NCBI RefSeq assembly: GCF_019090095.1
Contig: NZ_JAGQFP010000001.1
Span: 1,957,001 to 2,021,000, forward strand
DNA from: Stutzerimonas stutzeri
GTDB taxonomy: Bacteria > Pseudomonadota > Gammaproteobacteria > Pseudomonadales > Pseudomonadaceae
DNA: 64,000 nt
Direction: 5' to 3'
How positions within the stretch are numbered: the first letter of the stretch is position 1; the number at the start of each line of letters is the position of its first letter. Below are positions 28,460 through 38,227 of this stretch, piece after piece. Below the pieces are notes generated by a model. The model was not told the DNA's origin. It did not search any database and saw nothing but the letters and a program-made list of their open reading frames with translations. Made by a program: the position numbers and the translations under genes.

Positions 28460-28942
28460 TCAATCGAGGACTTCGGCATCGCTATCGCGACGCGGCAGGT
28501 GCCGACCAGGAGCCGAAACGGCAGGGAAACGAGACGAAGCGAAGCGCACCACCAGGATGGCCAGCGCCAGCAACAGGATCGCTCCGGAAATATAGACGAT
28601 GCCCATGTCCGGAGCGTGATGGTGCGAAACGTCGGAAATCAGCAGCCGGGTCAGCGCGGTGATCGCCACGTAGATCAGGAAGCGCACCGGCATGTGGTTG
28701 GTCTTGAAGTAGATGCCGACCATGGCACCGAGCTCGAGATAGATGAACAGCAACAGGATGTCATCGACGCTGATGCTGCCCTTGCCGAGCATGTCAAGAA
28801 AGGTCAGCAGCCCGGCCCATGCGGTGATGGCGCCAATGGCAAACAGCGACAGGTAGTGAAACGTCTCGACCAACAGATTACCCAGCGATTCCGCCAGCAG
28901 ATGAACCTTGGCTCGCGTCGATTCAGCCCATCGCAGCAACAT
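28460..28942 (-). CDS. PsiE-family membrane protein
   Basis: 160 residues with four predicted membrane helices (about 28-48, 62-80, 87-108, 115-135). It has the PsiE-type segments SVDDILLLFIYLELGAMVGI and MPVRFLIYVAITALTR. The charged C-terminus, RRDSDAEVLD, is cytoplasmic. Its ATG overlaps the mlaB stop (ATGA), so it is translated with the Mla operon. PsiE is phosphate-starvation inducible in E. coli with unknown activity. As I recall, P. aeruginosa has ibaG directly after mlaB, so this may be a lineage-specific addition. Confidence 0.8.
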   Translation of the reverse strand: MLLRWAESTRAKVHLLAESLGNLLVETFHYLSLFAIGAITAWAGLLTFLDMLGKGSISVDDILLLFIYLELGAMVGIYFKTNHMPVRFLIYVAITALTRLLISDVSHHHAPDMGIVYISGAILLLALAILVVRFASSRFPAVSAPGRHLPRRDSDAEVLD

Positions 28943-29268
28943 CAGACAGCTCCTTGTGTTTCGTCCGTCAATGCGAGGACGTCCAGCAGGCCGGACACCC
29001 GGGCGATTTCTCGCATGTCCCCGGGCATCCCGACAATAAGCACCTCACGACCCGCCGCCAGGGCATCACGGGTAAAGGCCAGCAACAATGAAAGCCCGAC
29101 GCTGCTGGACTTCACCACGGCGCTGCAATCGATCACGACTCGCGCAGCATCGTCCTTGCGAATCAGCTCCTGGCCGGCACGACGCAGGGTCGGTCCGGTT
29201 TGGTAGTCGAGCACGCCCGAAAGCCGCAATTCACCGCCGGCACCGCGCTGGACAGACGCCTCACTCAT
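28942..29268 (-). CDS. mlaB: STAS-domain protein MlaB
   Basis: 108-residue STAS domain with the core VVIDCSAVVKSSSVGLSLLL. MlaB binds MlaF and is needed for assembly and activity of the MlaFEDB lipid transporter. The ATG at 29268 overlaps the mlaC stop by 8 bp. A longer frame upstream would run deep into mlaC and is not used. Confidence 0.92.
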   Translation of the reverse strand: MSEASVQRGAGGELRLSGVLDYQTGPTLRRAGQELIRKDDAARVVIDCSAVVKSSSVGLSLLLAFTRDALAAGREVLIVGMPGDMREIARVSGLLDVLALTDETQGAV

Positions 29269-29926
29269 CGCCCGCCGCCTGCTGGCCCGCCTCGGTATCC
29301 TTGGCCCGCGCGACCACTTCGGCCCAGCCGTCGATGGTCTTGTCCAGGTCACCGCCATTCTTCTGCATGGCGTCAGCGAACTGGTCGCGGAACAGCTTGC
29401 CGATGTTGATGCCATTGATGATCACGTTGCGCACCCGCCACTCACCGGCCTGATTGACCATCGTGTAGGACACCGGATAGATCTCACCCTGGCGGCCAGT
29501 CACTTCCATGCCGACGCTGGTGCGCTCGGCGTCCTGCTTGCCACTGGCCGGCAATACGCGGATCTGCTGGTTGTTGTATTCCAGCAAGGCATTGCCGTAG
29601 AACTGCATGAGGCTGCGCTTGAAGTTTTCCTGAAAGCGCGTCATCTGCTGAGGGCTGGCCTTACGCGAATACTTGACCGTCATGATGCTGCGCGAGATCC
29701 CCTCGGCGTCCACCACCGGACCGAGAATATCGTTGAGCGAATCGTAAAAGGCGTTCGGGTCCTGCCGATACTGCTCCTTGTTAGCCTTGAGGTCGGCGAG
29801 CAGCTCGTCAGTGGTCTTCTGAATCACTTCATGGGCGCTTGGCGCCGCTACGGCCAGCATGGGCAAGGCAGCCAGCAGCACCAGCAGGCCGCGACGCAGA
29901 ACAGTCATCATGTGGATAGTCCTCAT
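29261..29926 (-). CDS. mlaC: Periplasmic phospholipid carrier MlaC
   Basis: 221-residue Tol2-family lipid shuttle between the MlaA and MlaD ends of the pathway. A signal peptide is visible (MMTVLRRGLLVLLAALPMLAV, cut near APSAHE). The family body includes NAFYDSLNDILGPVVD and FRDQFADAMQKNGGDLD. Translation may start at 29926 or five codons later at MMTVLRR, which gives a more typical signal peptide. It overlaps mlaD and mlaB. Confidence 0.95.
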   Translation of the reverse strand: MRTIHMMTVLRRGLLVLLAALPMLAVAAPSAHEVIQKTTDELLADLKANKEQYRQDPNAFYDSLNDILGPVVDAEGISRSIMTVKYSRKASPQQMTRFQENFKRSLMQFYGNALLEYNNQQIRVLPASGKQDAERTSVGMEVTGRQGEIYPVSYTMVNQAGEWRVRNVIINGINIGKLFRDQFADAMQKNGGDLDKTIDGWAEVVARAKDTEAGQQAAGDE

Positions 29927-30381
29927 TCTTTATTGACCGAATTGAGCAGGAACTTGCCGATCAGCTCCTCCAGCACCAGCGACGACTGAGTGTCGCGAAT
30001 CGTATCGCCGTCGCCCAGGGTTTCCTCTTCGCCGCCCACGCTGATGCCGACGTATTTCTCGCCGAGCAGGCCAGCCGTCAGAATCGACGCGGTGGAGTCG
30101 ACCGGCAGGATGTCGATGTCCTTCTGGATTTCCAGCGTGACGCGTCCGGTGTAGCTCTCGCGGTCCAGATCGATTGCTGTCACCTTACCGATGGTCACAC
30201 CCGCCATCGTCACTTTGGATCGGACACTCAATCCGGCGATATTGTCGAAATAGGCGTACAGCTTGTAGGTATCGCTGCTATCGACGTTCAGCCCACTGAC
30301 CCGTAGCGACAACAGCAGCAGCGCCAGAAGGCCCGCCAGGAGGAATAGGCCAACACCGATTTCAAGGGTGCGGATACGCAT
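29923..30381 (-). CDS. mlaD: MCE-domain lipid transport protein MlaD
   Basis: 152 residues: one N-terminal membrane helix (about 8-28) and a single MCE domain (about 38-115) including VRSKVTMAGVTIGKV and GLLGEKYVGISVGG. MlaD hexamers form the hydrophobic periplasmic channel on MlaE. The ATG at 30381 ([11 protein letters not shown]) overlaps the mlaE stop. A longer frame into mlaE is spurious. Confidence 0.96.
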   Translation of the reverse strand: MRIRTLEIGVGLFLLAGLLALLLLSLRVSGLNVDSSDTYKLYAYFDNIAGLSVRSKVTMAGVTIGKVTAIDLDRESYTGRVTLEIQKDIDILPVDSTASILTAGLLGEKYVGISVGGEEETLGDGDTIRDTQSSLVLEELIGKFLLNSVNKE

Positions 30382-31178
30382 CAAAAATCTCCAAACATCA
30401 AGGCGGTCAGAATAAAGTCGAGACCGAGTACCGCCAGCGAGGCGTACACCACGGTCCGCGTGGTCGCGCGGCTGATTCCTTCGGATGTCGGCTCGCAATC
30501 GTAGCCCTGGAACACTGCGATCCAGGTGACCACGAGCGCAAACACCAGGCTCTTGATGACACCGTTGAGCACATCCGAGGTGAAGGTAACGCTGTTTTGC
30601 ATGTTGGCCCAGAACGAGCCCTCATAGACGCCCAGCCAATCCACCGCCACCATCGCGCCGCCCCAGATGCCGACCACGTTGAAGATCACGGTCAGCAACG
30701 GCAGGGATATGAAGCCCGCCCAGAGACGTGGCGCGATGATGTATTTCAGTGGATCGACACCGATCATCTCCAGGCTGGACAACTGCTCGGTGGATTTCAT
30801 GTTGCCAATTTCGGCTGCCAGCGCAGACCCGGCCCGCCCAGCAAACAGCAACGCGGTAACCACAGGCCCGAGTTCACGCAACAGCGTCAGGGCGACCATT
30901 TGCCCCACCGCCTGCTCCGAGCCGTAGCTGCTGAGAATGCTGTAGCCCTGCAGTGCCAACACCATGCCGATAAAAATACCGGAGACCACCACGATCGCCA
31001 GCGACAGCACGCCGACCGAGTAGAGCTGGCGCACCAACAGCGCGAAACGATTGCTCAGCCCGCTGGGGCCGAACAGCGCATGGAAAAGGAACAGGGTCGC
31101 ACGTCCCTGCGCCGCGACCACGTTGATTCCGGCCTCACCAAGCATCCGGATTCGCTCGATCAATGAACGCTTACGCAT
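30381..31178 (-). CDS. mlaE: Lipid ABC transporter permease MlaE
   Basis: 265-residue permease with about five helices and the conserved [26 protein letters not shown] segment that contacts MlaF. The ATG at 31178 overlaps mlaF by 8 bp. It forms the membrane core of the retrograde phospholipid transporter that keeps outer-membrane asymmetry. Confidence 0.96.
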   Translation of the reverse strand: MRKRSLIERIRMLGEAGINVVAAQGRATLFLFHALFGPSGLSNRFALLVRQLYSVGVLSLAIVVVSGIFIGMVLALQGYSILSSYGSEQAVGQMVALTLLRELGPVVTALLFAGRAGSALAAEIGNMKSTEQLSSLEMIGVDPLKYIIAPRLWAGFISLPLLTVIFNVVGIWGGAMVAVDWLGVYEGSFWANMQNSVTFTSDVLNGVIKSLVFALVVTWIAVFQGYDCEPTSEGISRATTRTVVYASLAVLGLDFILTALMFGDF

Positions 31179-31986
31179 CGGGACCTCGCAGCAGATCCTC
31201 GGCGTAGGCCGGTGCGGGGAAATGGAAAGGCACCGGACCATCCGCCGCACCCTTCATGAACTGCTGGATGCGCGGATTGCTCGATTCACGCAGCTCGGCC
31301 GGCGTGCCCTGCCCGAGCACCTGCCCATCGCCGACCACATAGATGTAATCGGCGATGCTCGCGGTTTCCGCCAGATCGTGAGAGACCACGATACTGGTGA
31401 TCCCCAGGGCATCGTTGAGCAAACGGATCAATTGCACCAGCACCCCCATCGCGATCGGGTCCTGCCCGGCAAAGGGCTCGTCGTACATGAGAATCTGCGG
31501 ATCGAGCGCAATCGCTCGCGCCAGCGCCACGCGACGCTTCATGCCGCCGGACAGCTCATCGGGCATCAGCTCGACGGCGCCGCGCAACCCCACCGCCTGC
31601 AGCTTCATCAGGACGATGTCGCGGATCATCTCTTCCGGCAGCTTGGTATGCACCCTGAGCGGAAACGCGACGTTTTCGAAGACATCCAGGTCGGTGAACA
31701 AGGCGCCACTCTGGAACAGCACGCCCATCTGCTTGCGCATATCGAACAGCTCGCGGCGCGACAGTGTCGGCAGATTGGTGCCAGCCACCCACACCTCGCC
31801 GCGATCAGGCCTCAGCTGAGCGGCGATCAACCGCAACAGCGTGGTCTTACCGCAGCCGGATGGGCCCATGATGGCCGTCACCTTGCCTCGCGGTATGACG
31901 ATATCGATGTTGTTGAAAATGCTCCGCTCCCCGCGCATGAAGGTGACGCCCTTCAGCTCGACGGCGTTAGCGTTAGCGGCGCTCAT
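31171..31986 (-). CDS. mlaF: Lipid ABC transporter ATPase MlaF
   Basis: 271-residue ABC ATPase: Walker [10 protein letters not shown] (about 41-49), signature LSGGMKRR, Walker [14 protein letters not shown], switch SHD. It has the C-terminal extension (about 240-271) typical of MlaF, which holds the neighbouring subunit. It is the first gene of mlaFEDCB-psiE-ibaG-murA on the minus strand, behind a good promoter. Confidence 0.96.
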   Translation of the reverse strand: MSAANANAVELKGVTFMRGERSIFNNIDIVIPRGKVTAIMGPSGCGKTTLLRLIAAQLRPDRGEVWVAGTNLPTLSRRELFDMRKQMGVLFQSGALFTDLDVFENVAFPLRVHTKLPEEMIRDIVLMKLQAVGLRGAVELMPDELSGGMKRRVALARAIALDPQILMYDEPFAGQDPIAMGVLVQLIRLLNDALGITSIVVSHDLAETASIADYIYVVGDGQVLGQGTPAELRESSNPRIQQFMKGAADGPVPFHFPAPAYAEDLLRGPDA

Positions 31987-32068
31987 CGGTTCTCCTTGGA
32001 TACAGCCTGCGAATCAGACGCCCTCCGAACGCGCGGAGGTACTTCGCAGAGCCGTTTTGGCGGCGCGA

Positions 32069-32097
32069 ACTATAGCACCGCGCAGAAGGCCTCCCAA
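32069..32097 (-). promoter_or_regulatory. Predicted sigma70 promoter of the mla operon
   Basis: Minus-strand TTGGGA, 17-bp spacer, TATAGT, about 85-110 bp before mlaF. This is one of the best sigma70 matches in the window. Confidence 0.62.
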
Positions 32098-32210
32098 GCA
32101 ACCGCCTGTATCGAGGCATGAGCGAGCGCACATTTGTTCAGCTTCGGTTCAGTTCCGGCATCGATGATTGGGTCGAACGCTTTTTCGGTGAGCCCTATCG
32201 GGTTTGCCGT

Positions 32211-32216
32211 TATAAT
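32211..32216 (+). promoter_or_regulatory. Candidate -10 box of the kdsD-lpt operon
   Basis: A consensus TATAAT lies 31 bp before the kdsD ATG. There is no clear -35 hexamer at 16-18 bp. Confidence 0.4.
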
Positions 32217-32247
32217 CCCGCGTTTTCATTCAGGCGATGACGTGAAC

Positions 32248-33222
32248 ATGAGTCAGAGCAATCAGCTGATCGAAACGGCCCTGCGTACGATCGCCATGGA
32301 AATTGACGCGGTCGAGCAGCTCAAGAGCCGCATCGACGCGCAATTCGTCAAGGCATGCGAACTCATTCTCCACTGCAAAGGCCGCGTCGTCGTGGTCGGC
32401 ATGGGCAAATCCGGACACATCGGCAACAAGATCGCCGCCACGCTGGCCAGTACAGGCACCGCCGCCTTCTTTGTCCACCCGGCCGAAGCCAGTCACGGCG
32501 ACATGGGCATGATCACCCGAGACGACGTGGTGCTGGCCTTGTCCAACTCCGGAACCACCAGCGAAATCGTCACGCTGCTGCCGTTGATCAAGCGCCTCGG
32601 GATCACTTTGATCAGCATGACCGGCAATCGCGACTCTGTGCTGGCCAAAGCCGCGGCGGTCAACCTCGACGCCAGCGTGGCCGTCGAGGCCTGCCCGTTG
32701 AACCTCGCCCCCACCTCTTCGACCACCGTCAGCCTGGTGCTAGGCGATGCGCTGGCGATCGCCCTGCTCGAAGCGCGGGGCTTTACCGCTGAAGATTTCG
32801 CCTTTTCCCATCCAGGCGGCGCGCTGGGCCGGCGCCTGCTGCTCAAGGTCGAACATGTCATGCACGCTGGCGAACGCCTGCCCCTGGTCAAGCGAGGCAC
32901 GTCCCTGCGCGACGCCTTGCTGGAAATGACCCAGAAGGGTCTCGGCATGACAGCGGTGGTCGAGGCGGACGGAAGCCTGGCCGGCATCTTCACCGATGGC
33001 GATCTGCGCCGAACCCTCGACAAAGGCATCGATGTCCGCCAAGCCAGCATCGATCAGGTCATGACCGTCCACGGCAAGACCGCCAACGCCGACATGCTCG
33101 CCGCCGAGGCGTTGAAAATCATGGAAGACAACAAGATCAACGCGCTGGTGGTAGTCGATGAAAACGACCGCCCGATCGGCGCGCTGAACATGCACGATCT
33201 GCTGCGTGCGGGAGTGATGTAA
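32248..33222 (+). CDS. kdsD: D-arabinose-5-phosphate isomerase
   Basis: 324 residues: an N-terminal SIS sugar-isomerase domain (VVGMGKSGHIGNKIAATLASTG, about 50-70, and HPAEASHGDMGM) and two C-terminal CBS domains. It converts ribulose-5-P to arabinose-5-P for KDO. The ATG at 32248 (MSQSNQLIETALRT) matches the family; the frame upstream is intergenic. It is first in kdsD-kdsC-lptC-lptA-lptB. Confidence 0.96.
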   Translation: MSQSNQLIETALRTIAMEIDAVEQLKSRIDAQFVKACELILHCKGRVVVVGMGKSGHIGNKIAATLASTGTAAFFVHPAEASHGDMGMITRDDVVLALSNSGTTSEIVTLLPLIKRLGITLISMTGNRDSVLAKAAAVNLDASVAVEACPLNLAPTSSTTVSLVLGDALAIALLEARGFTAEDFAFSHPGGALGRRLLLKVEHVMHAGERLPLVKRGTSLRDALLEMTQKGLGMTAVVEADGSLAGIFTDGDLRRTLDKGIDVRQASIDQVMTVHGKTANADMLAAEALKIMEDNKINALVVVDENDRPIGALNMHDLLRAGVM

Positions 33223-33744
33223 ATGAATGATCTATTGCGCCGCGCCCGTGACGTCCGCCTGGCCATTTTCGACGTCGACGGCGTGCTCACGGACGGCAAG
33301 CTGTATTTTCTGGTCGATGGTAGCGAATTCAAGACCTTCAACACCCTCGATGGTCACGGCATCAAGATGCTGATCAACTCGGGCGTGCGCACGGCGATCA
33401 TCAGCGGACGCAAGACGCCAGTGGTGGAGCGTCGCGCGCAGAACCTGGGCATTCAGCACCTCTATCAGGGGCGCGAAGATAAACTCGTGGTACTCGATGA
33501 ATTGCTCGCTGAGCTGGGCCTCGACTACGCTGAAGTCGCCTATCTGGGTGACGATCTGCCTGACCTGCCGGTGATTCGTCGTGTCGGCCTCGGCATGGCC
33601 GTGGCCAGCGCCGACGCGTTCGTCCGTCAGCATGCGCATGGCGTTACCGCTGCCCGCGGCGGCGACGGCGCGGCACGTGAATTCTGCGAACTGATCATGC
33701 GCGCCCAAGGCAACCTCGAAGCCGCTCAGGCCGCCTACCTTTAG
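33223..33744 (+). CDS. kdsC: KDO-8-phosphate phosphatase
   Basis: 173-residue HAD-family C0 phosphatase. The nucleophile motif is IFDVDGVLTDGKL, with later GRKTPVV and GDDLPDLP motifs. It removes phosphate from KDO-8-P. It starts directly at the kdsD stop. Confidence 0.97.
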   Translation: MNDLLRRARDVRLAIFDVDGVLTDGKLYFLVDGSEFKTFNTLDGHGIKMLINSGVRTAIISGRKTPVVERRAQNLGIQHLYQGREDKLVVLDELLAELGLDYAEVAYLGDDLPDLPVIRRVGLGMAVASADAFVRQHAHGVTAARGGDGAAREFCELIMRAQGNLEAAQAAYL

Positions 33745-33754
33745 AGGTTTCTCC

Positions 33755-34327
33755 ATGCTGAGCCGATTCCGCCTTTCTGCCGTCCTGCTGCTGGTAGCGC
33801 TGCTGCTGGTCGCGATCGGTTACTGGAACATCCGCCCCGAGAGCTTCATGCAGGAGGCGCCCGTGACGCAGGCTGACGAGTCGCCGATCGATTTCTACGT
33901 CGTCAATTCGCGCACCGTGCAGTACCAACCGGACGGCAAGCGCAACTACGAGCTCTTCGCCGAAAAGGTCGAACACATCAAGGCCAGCGACGTCAGCCTG
34001 CTGACCCGCCCCGACCTGCATGCCTACCGAGGCACCGATCTGCCCTGGCATGTCACCAGCGAGCGCGGCAAAGTCGGCCCTCAAGGGCAAGAGGTCGAGC
34101 TGATCGACAACGTCAAGGTCGAGCGCCAGGACGCCAAGGGGCGCCCGACCGTCATCACCAGCAGCCGAATGACGGTGTTTCCCGAGAAGGATTATGCCGA
34201 AACCCGGCAACCCGTTAGAATCGTCGCCGCAAACGGCGTCACGACCGCCACGGGCATGAAAGCGTACCTAGATGAAGGCAGGATGCTCCTGCTATCCAAA
34301 GTAAGAGGCCAGCATGAGCTGCGTTAA
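33755..34327 (+). CDS. lptC: LPS export protein LptC
   Basis: 190-residue bitopic protein with an N-terminal helix (about 7-25) and a periplasmic beta-jellyroll. It passes LPS from the LptB2FG extractor to LptA. The C-terminus overlaps the start of lptA by 14 bp. Confidence 0.93.
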   Translation: MLSRFRLSAVLLLVALLLVAIGYWNIRPESFMQEAPVTQADESPIDFYVVNSRTVQYQPDGKRNYELFAEKVEHIKASDVSLLTRPDLHAYRGTDLPWHVTSERGKVGPQGQEVELIDNVKVERQDAKGRPTVITSSRMTVFPEKDYAETRQPVRIVAANGVTTATGMKAYLDEGRMLLLSKVRGQHELR

Positions 34328-34862
34328 GACAATCCCCTACCTGATCGGCCTGAGCATCGCGCTGCTCGGCTCGTACGCCCATGCGCTCCCGGAAGACCGA
34401 AATCAGCCAATTCGCGTCCAGGCCGACACCGCCGAACTGGACGACCGACAGGGCGTGGCCGTCTATCGTGGCGACGTCGTGATCACCCAGGGCACCATGA
34501 AGATCACCGGTGACACCGTCACCATTACCCAGAACAAGAACGGCGATGTCGAGGTATTCACCTCCATCGGCAAGCCGGCGTACTACGAACAGAAGCCGGC
34601 GGTGGACAAGGAAATCGTCAAGGCCTACGGCCTGACCATCCAGTACTTCGCGGCGAACGAGCGCATCGTGCTGATCGACCAGGCCAAGGTCGTTCAGGAA
34701 GGTAATACCTTCGAAGGCGAGAAGATCGTCTATGACACCCAACGACAGATCGTCAATGCCGGCCGCGCCAGCAATGCCGATATCACGACGCCGCGCCCAC
34801 GCGTGGACATGGTCATCCAGCCGCGCAAGAAGGATCAGCCGGCTACCGAGCAGGAAAACTGA
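34314..34862 (+). CDS. lptA: Periplasmic LPS bridge protein LptA (LptH)
   Basis: 182 residues with a signal peptide (about 1-24, ending SYAHA) and an OstA-like jellyroll with [19 protein letters not shown]. It forms the periplasmic LPS bridge; the Pseudomonas protein is also called LptH. It overlaps lptC and lptB. Confidence 0.95.
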   Translation: MSCVKTIPYLIGLSIALLGSYAHALPEDRNQPIRVQADTAELDDRQGVAVYRGDVVITQGTMKITGDTVTITQNKNGDVEVFTSIGKPAYYEQKPAVDKEIVKAYGLTIQYFAANERIVLIDQAKVVQEGNTFEGEKIVYDTQRQIVNAGRASNADITTPRPRVDMVIQPRKKDQPATEQEN

Positions 34863-35587
34863 TGGCAATCCTCAAGGCCCAGCATCTGGCGAAAAGCTAC
34901 AAGACCCGCCAGGTCGTACGCGATGTCAGCCTGTCTATCGAGAGTGGACAGATCGTCGGCCTGCTCGGACCCAACGGAGCCGGTAAGACCACCTGCTTCT
35001 ACATGATCGTCGGCCTGGTGAAGGCGGATCAGGGGCGCGTGCTGATCGACGAGCAGGACGTCACCCACCTGCCCATGCACGGCCGGGCCCGAGCCGGTAT
35101 CGGTTACCTGCCGCAGGAAGCCTCGATCTTTCGCAAGCTGTCGGTGACCGACAACATCATGGCGATTCTGGAGACTCGCAAGGACCTGGATCGCAGCGGC
35201 CGCCAGCAGGCCCTGGAAGGTCTGTTACAGGAATTCCACATCCATCACATTCGCGACAGCCTGGGCATGAGCCTCTCGGGCGGCGAACGTCGGCGTGTCG
35301 AAATCGCGCGCGCGCTGGCCACTGCGCCCAAATTCATCTTGCTCGACGAACCCTTCGCCGGCGTCGACCCGATCTCGGTCGGCGACATCAAGCAGATCAT
35401 CCATCACCTCAAGGCCAAGGGCATCGGCGTGCTGATCACCGATCACAACGTCCGCGAGACACTGGACATCTGCGAAACCGCCTACATCGTCAACGACGGC
35501 CAGTTGATCGCTGAAGGCGATGCCGAGACGGTCCTGGCCAATCAGTTGGTGAAGGATGTGTACCTCGGACACGAATTCCGGCTCTGA
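34862..35587 (+). CDS. lptB: LPS export ABC transporter ATPase LptB
   Basis: 241-residue ATPase with Walker [10 protein letters not shown] (about 37-45), signature [15 protein letters not shown] and Walker [14 protein letters not shown]. It powers LPS extraction with LptFG. It overlaps the lptA stop by one base and precedes rpoN. Confidence 0.97.
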   Translation: MAILKAQHLAKSYKTRQVVRDVSLSIESGQIVGLLGPNGAGKTTCFYMIVGLVKADQGRVLIDEQDVTHLPMHGRARAGIGYLPQEASIFRKLSVTDNIMAILETRKDLDRSGRQQALEGLLQEFHIHHIRDSLGMSLSGGERRRVEIARALATAPKFILLDEPFAGVDPISVGDIKQIIHHLKAKGIGVLITDHNVRETLDICETAYIVNDGQLIAEGDAETVLANQLVKDVYLGHEFRL

Positions 35588-35647
35588 TCCCAATCTTTTC
35601 CGCCGACAGCGTGGTTAGGGGCTAGGCAAACACTTCGTTGGCAGGCA

Positions 35648-35653
35648 TATAAT
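35648..35653 (+). promoter_or_regulatory. Candidate -10 box for rpoN
   Basis: A perfect TATAAT 81 bp before the rpoN ATG, in an otherwise empty 146-bp gap after lptB. The upstream GGCAAA/GCAAAC is a poor -35, so an independent rpoN promoter is possible but not certain. Confidence 0.35.
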
Positions 35654-35733
35654 TTGCTTATGCGGGCGCCCCGGCGCCAGTGAATCGGAACAGGCGCGGT
35701 TGCGCCGGCAAACAAGGTTCGAAGTCCTCTGCC

Positions 35734-37242
35734 ATGAAACCATCGCTAGTCCTGAAGATGGGCCAGCAGCTGACGATGACACCGCAGCTGCAACAAGCCA
35801 TACGATTGCTCCAGCTATCCACGCTCGACCTCCAGCAGGAGATCCAGGAAGCGCTGGACTCCAACCCGATGCTCGAACGCGAAGAAGACGGAGATGACTT
35901 CGACAACTCCGATCCGATGGCCGAGTCGATCGAAAGGAAGGCGGAAAGCCCGCAGAGCGAGCAAAGCGAACCCGACAATCACTTCGAAGAACCGATCAAC
36001 ACGGTCGAGAACCTCGAAGAAGGCGAGTGGGGCGAGCGCATTCCCAACGAGCTGCCGGTGGATACCGCCTGGGAAGACATCTATCAGACCAGCGCCAGCA
36101 GCCTGCCCAGCAGCGACGACGATGAATGGGATTTCACCACCCGCACATCCTCGGGGGAAAGCCTGCAAAGTCACCTGCTCTGGCAGCTCAACCTCGCGCC
36201 GATGAGCGACACCGACCGCCTCATCGCAACCACCCTGATCGACTGCATCAATCCGCAGGGTTATCTGGACGAAACCCTCGAAGAGGTCCTCGAGTCGTTC
36301 GATCCCGAACTCGAGATCGAGCTCGACGAGATCGAAGTCGTCCTGCGCCGCATCCAGCAGTTCGAACCAGCCGGCATCGGGGCACGAGACTTGCGCGAGT
36401 GCCTGCTGCTACAGCTTCGCCAGCTCCCCGAACGGACGCCATGGCTGAACGAGGCGATGCGCCTGGTGAGCGATCACCTGGACATCCTCGGTGGCCGCGA
36501 CTACAGCCTGCTGATGCGCCGCATGAAGCTCAAGGAAGATGAGCTGCGCCAGGTCATCGACCTGATTCAAACACTCAATCCAAGGCCCGGCTCGCAGATC
36601 GAAGCCGGCGAGCCGGAGTACGTCGTTCCCGATGTGATCGTGCGCAAGCACAATGGCCGCTGGCTGGTCGAACTGAACCAGGAGGCGATGCCACGTCTGC
36701 GGGTGAATCCGCAATATGCCGGCTTCGTCAAGCGCGCCGACTCCAGTGCCGACAATACTTTCATGCGCAACCAGTTGCAGGAAGCGCGCTGGTTCATCAA
36801 GAGCCTGCTCAGCCGCAACGAAACGCTGATGAAGGTCGCCACACAGATCGTCGAACACCAGCGTGGCTTCTTCGAGCATGGCGACGAAGCGATGAAACCG
36901 CTGGTGCTGCACGATATCGCCGAGGCTGTCGGCATGCACGAATCGACGATCTCACGGGTCACGACGCAGAAATACATGCACACCCCCCGCGGCATCTATG
37001 AGCTGAAATACTTCTTCTCCAGCCACGTCAGCACCGCCGAAGGAGGCGAATGCTCGTCGACCGCGATACGCGCCATCATCAAGAAGCTGGTGGCCGCGGA
37101 AAACGCCAAAAAGCCATTGAGCGACAGCAAGATCGCTGGTTTACTGGAGGCACAAGGTATTCAAGTTGCACGTCGCACCGTCGCCAAGTACCGCGAATCA
37201 CTCGGTATCGCACCGTCCAGCGAACGCAAGCGGTTGATGTAG
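35734..37242 (+). CDS. rpoN: RNA polymerase sigma-54 factor
   Basis: 502 residues: the glutamine/leucine-rich region I ([20 protein letters not shown]), a strongly acidic region II (about 50-125), the core-binding domain, an HTH region, and the C-terminal RpoN box [10 protein letters not shown] that reads the -24 element. An in-frame ATG 18 codons upstream gives a non-homologous extension. It is required for nitrogen control, flagella and pili, including the short-pilin promoter at 12654. Confidence 0.98.
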   Translation: MKPSLVLKMGQQLTMTPQLQQAIRLLQLSTLDLQQEIQEALDSNPMLEREEDGDDFDNSDPMAESIERKAESPQSEQSEPDNHFEEPINTVENLEEGEWGERIPNELPVDTAWEDIYQTSASSLPSSDDDEWDFTTRTSSGESLQSHLLWQLNLAPMSDTDRLIATTLIDCINPQGYLDETLEEVLESFDPELEIELDEIEVVLRRIQQFEPAGIGARDLRECLLLQLRQLPERTPWLNEAMRLVSDHLDILGGRDYSLLMRRMKLKEDELRQVIDLIQTLNPRPGSQIEAGEPEYVVPDVIVRKHNGRWLVELNQEAMPRLRVNPQYAGFVKRADSSADNTFMRNQLQEARWFIKSLLSRNETLMKVATQIVEHQRGFFEHGDEAMKPLVLHDIAEAVGMHESTISRVTTQKYMHTPRGIYELKYFFSSHVSTAEGGECSSTAIRAIIKKLVAAENAKKPLSDSKIAGLLEAQGIQVARRTVAKYRESLGIAPSSERKRLM

Positions 37243-37323
37243 CTATCCGGCGACCTGGTTGATTTCTTCCGGTGGCGGGTGCCCTGCCCCGCCGATCCGC
37301 ATGTGGCAAAAAGGAGATGCAGT

Positions 37324-37632
37324 ATGCAAGTCAACATCACTGGCCTTCACCTGGAAATTACCGATGCCCTGCGCGACTACGTTGAGGAGAAATTTGACCG
37401 ACTGGAACGTCATTTCGACCGTATCATTGCCGTCCAGGTGATCCTGCAAGTCGAAAAACTCAAGCAGAAGGCCGAAGCCGCCCTGCATGTAGCCGGGCGC
37501 GAAGTCGTCGCCAACGCCGAGCACGGCGACATGTACGCAGCCATCGACCTGCTCGTCGACAAACTCGACCGTCAGCTCATCAAGCACAAAGAAAAACAGC
37601 TCGACCATAACCAGGGCGCCCTCGCTCGCTGA
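37324..37632 (+). CDS. hpf: Short ribosome hibernation promoting factor
   Basis: 102-residue short-form HPF/YfiA protein (MQVNITGLHLEITDALRDYV, basic KHKEKQ region). It binds the decoding centre and promotes 100S dimers with RMF in stationary phase. AAGGAG lies 8 bp before the ATG at 37324. It follows rpoN, as in nearly all proteobacteria. Confidence 0.95.
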   Translation: MQVNITGLHLEITDALRDYVEEKFDRLERHFDRIIAVQVILQVEKLKQKAEAALHVAGREVVANAEHGDMYAAIDLLVDKLDRQLIKHKEKQLDHNQGALAR

Positions 37633-37639
37633 CCCAATC

Positions 37640-38104
37640 ATGATCCGAATCGAAAACATCCTGACCCCCGGACGTTCCCTGGTGAACGTCCCGGGCGGCA
37701 GTAAGAAACGCGTCCTGGAACAGATCGCCAGAGTGCTGGGCCGCGATCTCCCCGACCTGGACTCGCAAACCATCTTCGAAAGCTTCATCGCCCGCGAAAA
37801 ACTAGGCTCGACCGGCTTCGGTAATGGAATCGCCATCCCGCACTGCCGTATGCCGGGTTGTACCTCGCCGCTGAGTGCGGTGCTGCGGCTTGACGTCCCC
37901 GTGGATTTCGATGCGATCGACGGCGCCCCGGTCGATCTGCTGTTCGTATTGCTGGTGCCGGAAGCGGCCACCGACGAGCACCTCGAGCTGCTTCGTCAGA
38001 TCGCCAGCATGTTGGACCGCGAGGACGTTCGTGAACGTCTGCGTCGGGCCAGCACGGGACAGGATCTGTATCAAACCGTCGTCGATATTCAGAGCGGCCA
38101 CTAG
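37640..38104 (+). CDS. ptsN: Nitrogen PTS IIA protein
   Basis: 154-residue EIIA-Ntr with the phosphorylated histidine in GIAIPHCRMPG (about residue 67). It takes phosphate from NPr and regulates potassium transport, carbon storage and nitrogen responses, rather than transporting sugar. It lies 7 bp after hpf. Confidence 0.96.
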   Translation: MIRIENILTPGRSLVNVPGGSKKRVLEQIARVLGRDLPDLDSQTIFESFIAREKLGSTGFGNGIAIPHCRMPGCTSPLSAVLRLDVPVDFDAIDGAPVDLLFVLLVPEAATDEHLELLRQIASMLDREDVRERLRRASTGQDLYQTVVDIQSGH

Positions 38105-38227
38105 CACAGCGGTCCGTGCCGGGCTGAGTGAGGAAAGAGACGTGGTTTCAAGCAGTCAACAATCGCCCCATCGGCGCTGCCCTCGGCAAGGACTTCGAGC
38201 CGGCGCCCCGTTCCGTAGCCTGCCTCG

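Noticed and set aside
35638..35660. Sigma-54 promoter before rpoN (TTGGCAGGCATATAATTTGC)
   Set aside because: GG and GC are 14 bp apart and not 10, so it fails the -24/-12 spacing. The TATAAT suggests sigma70 instead.
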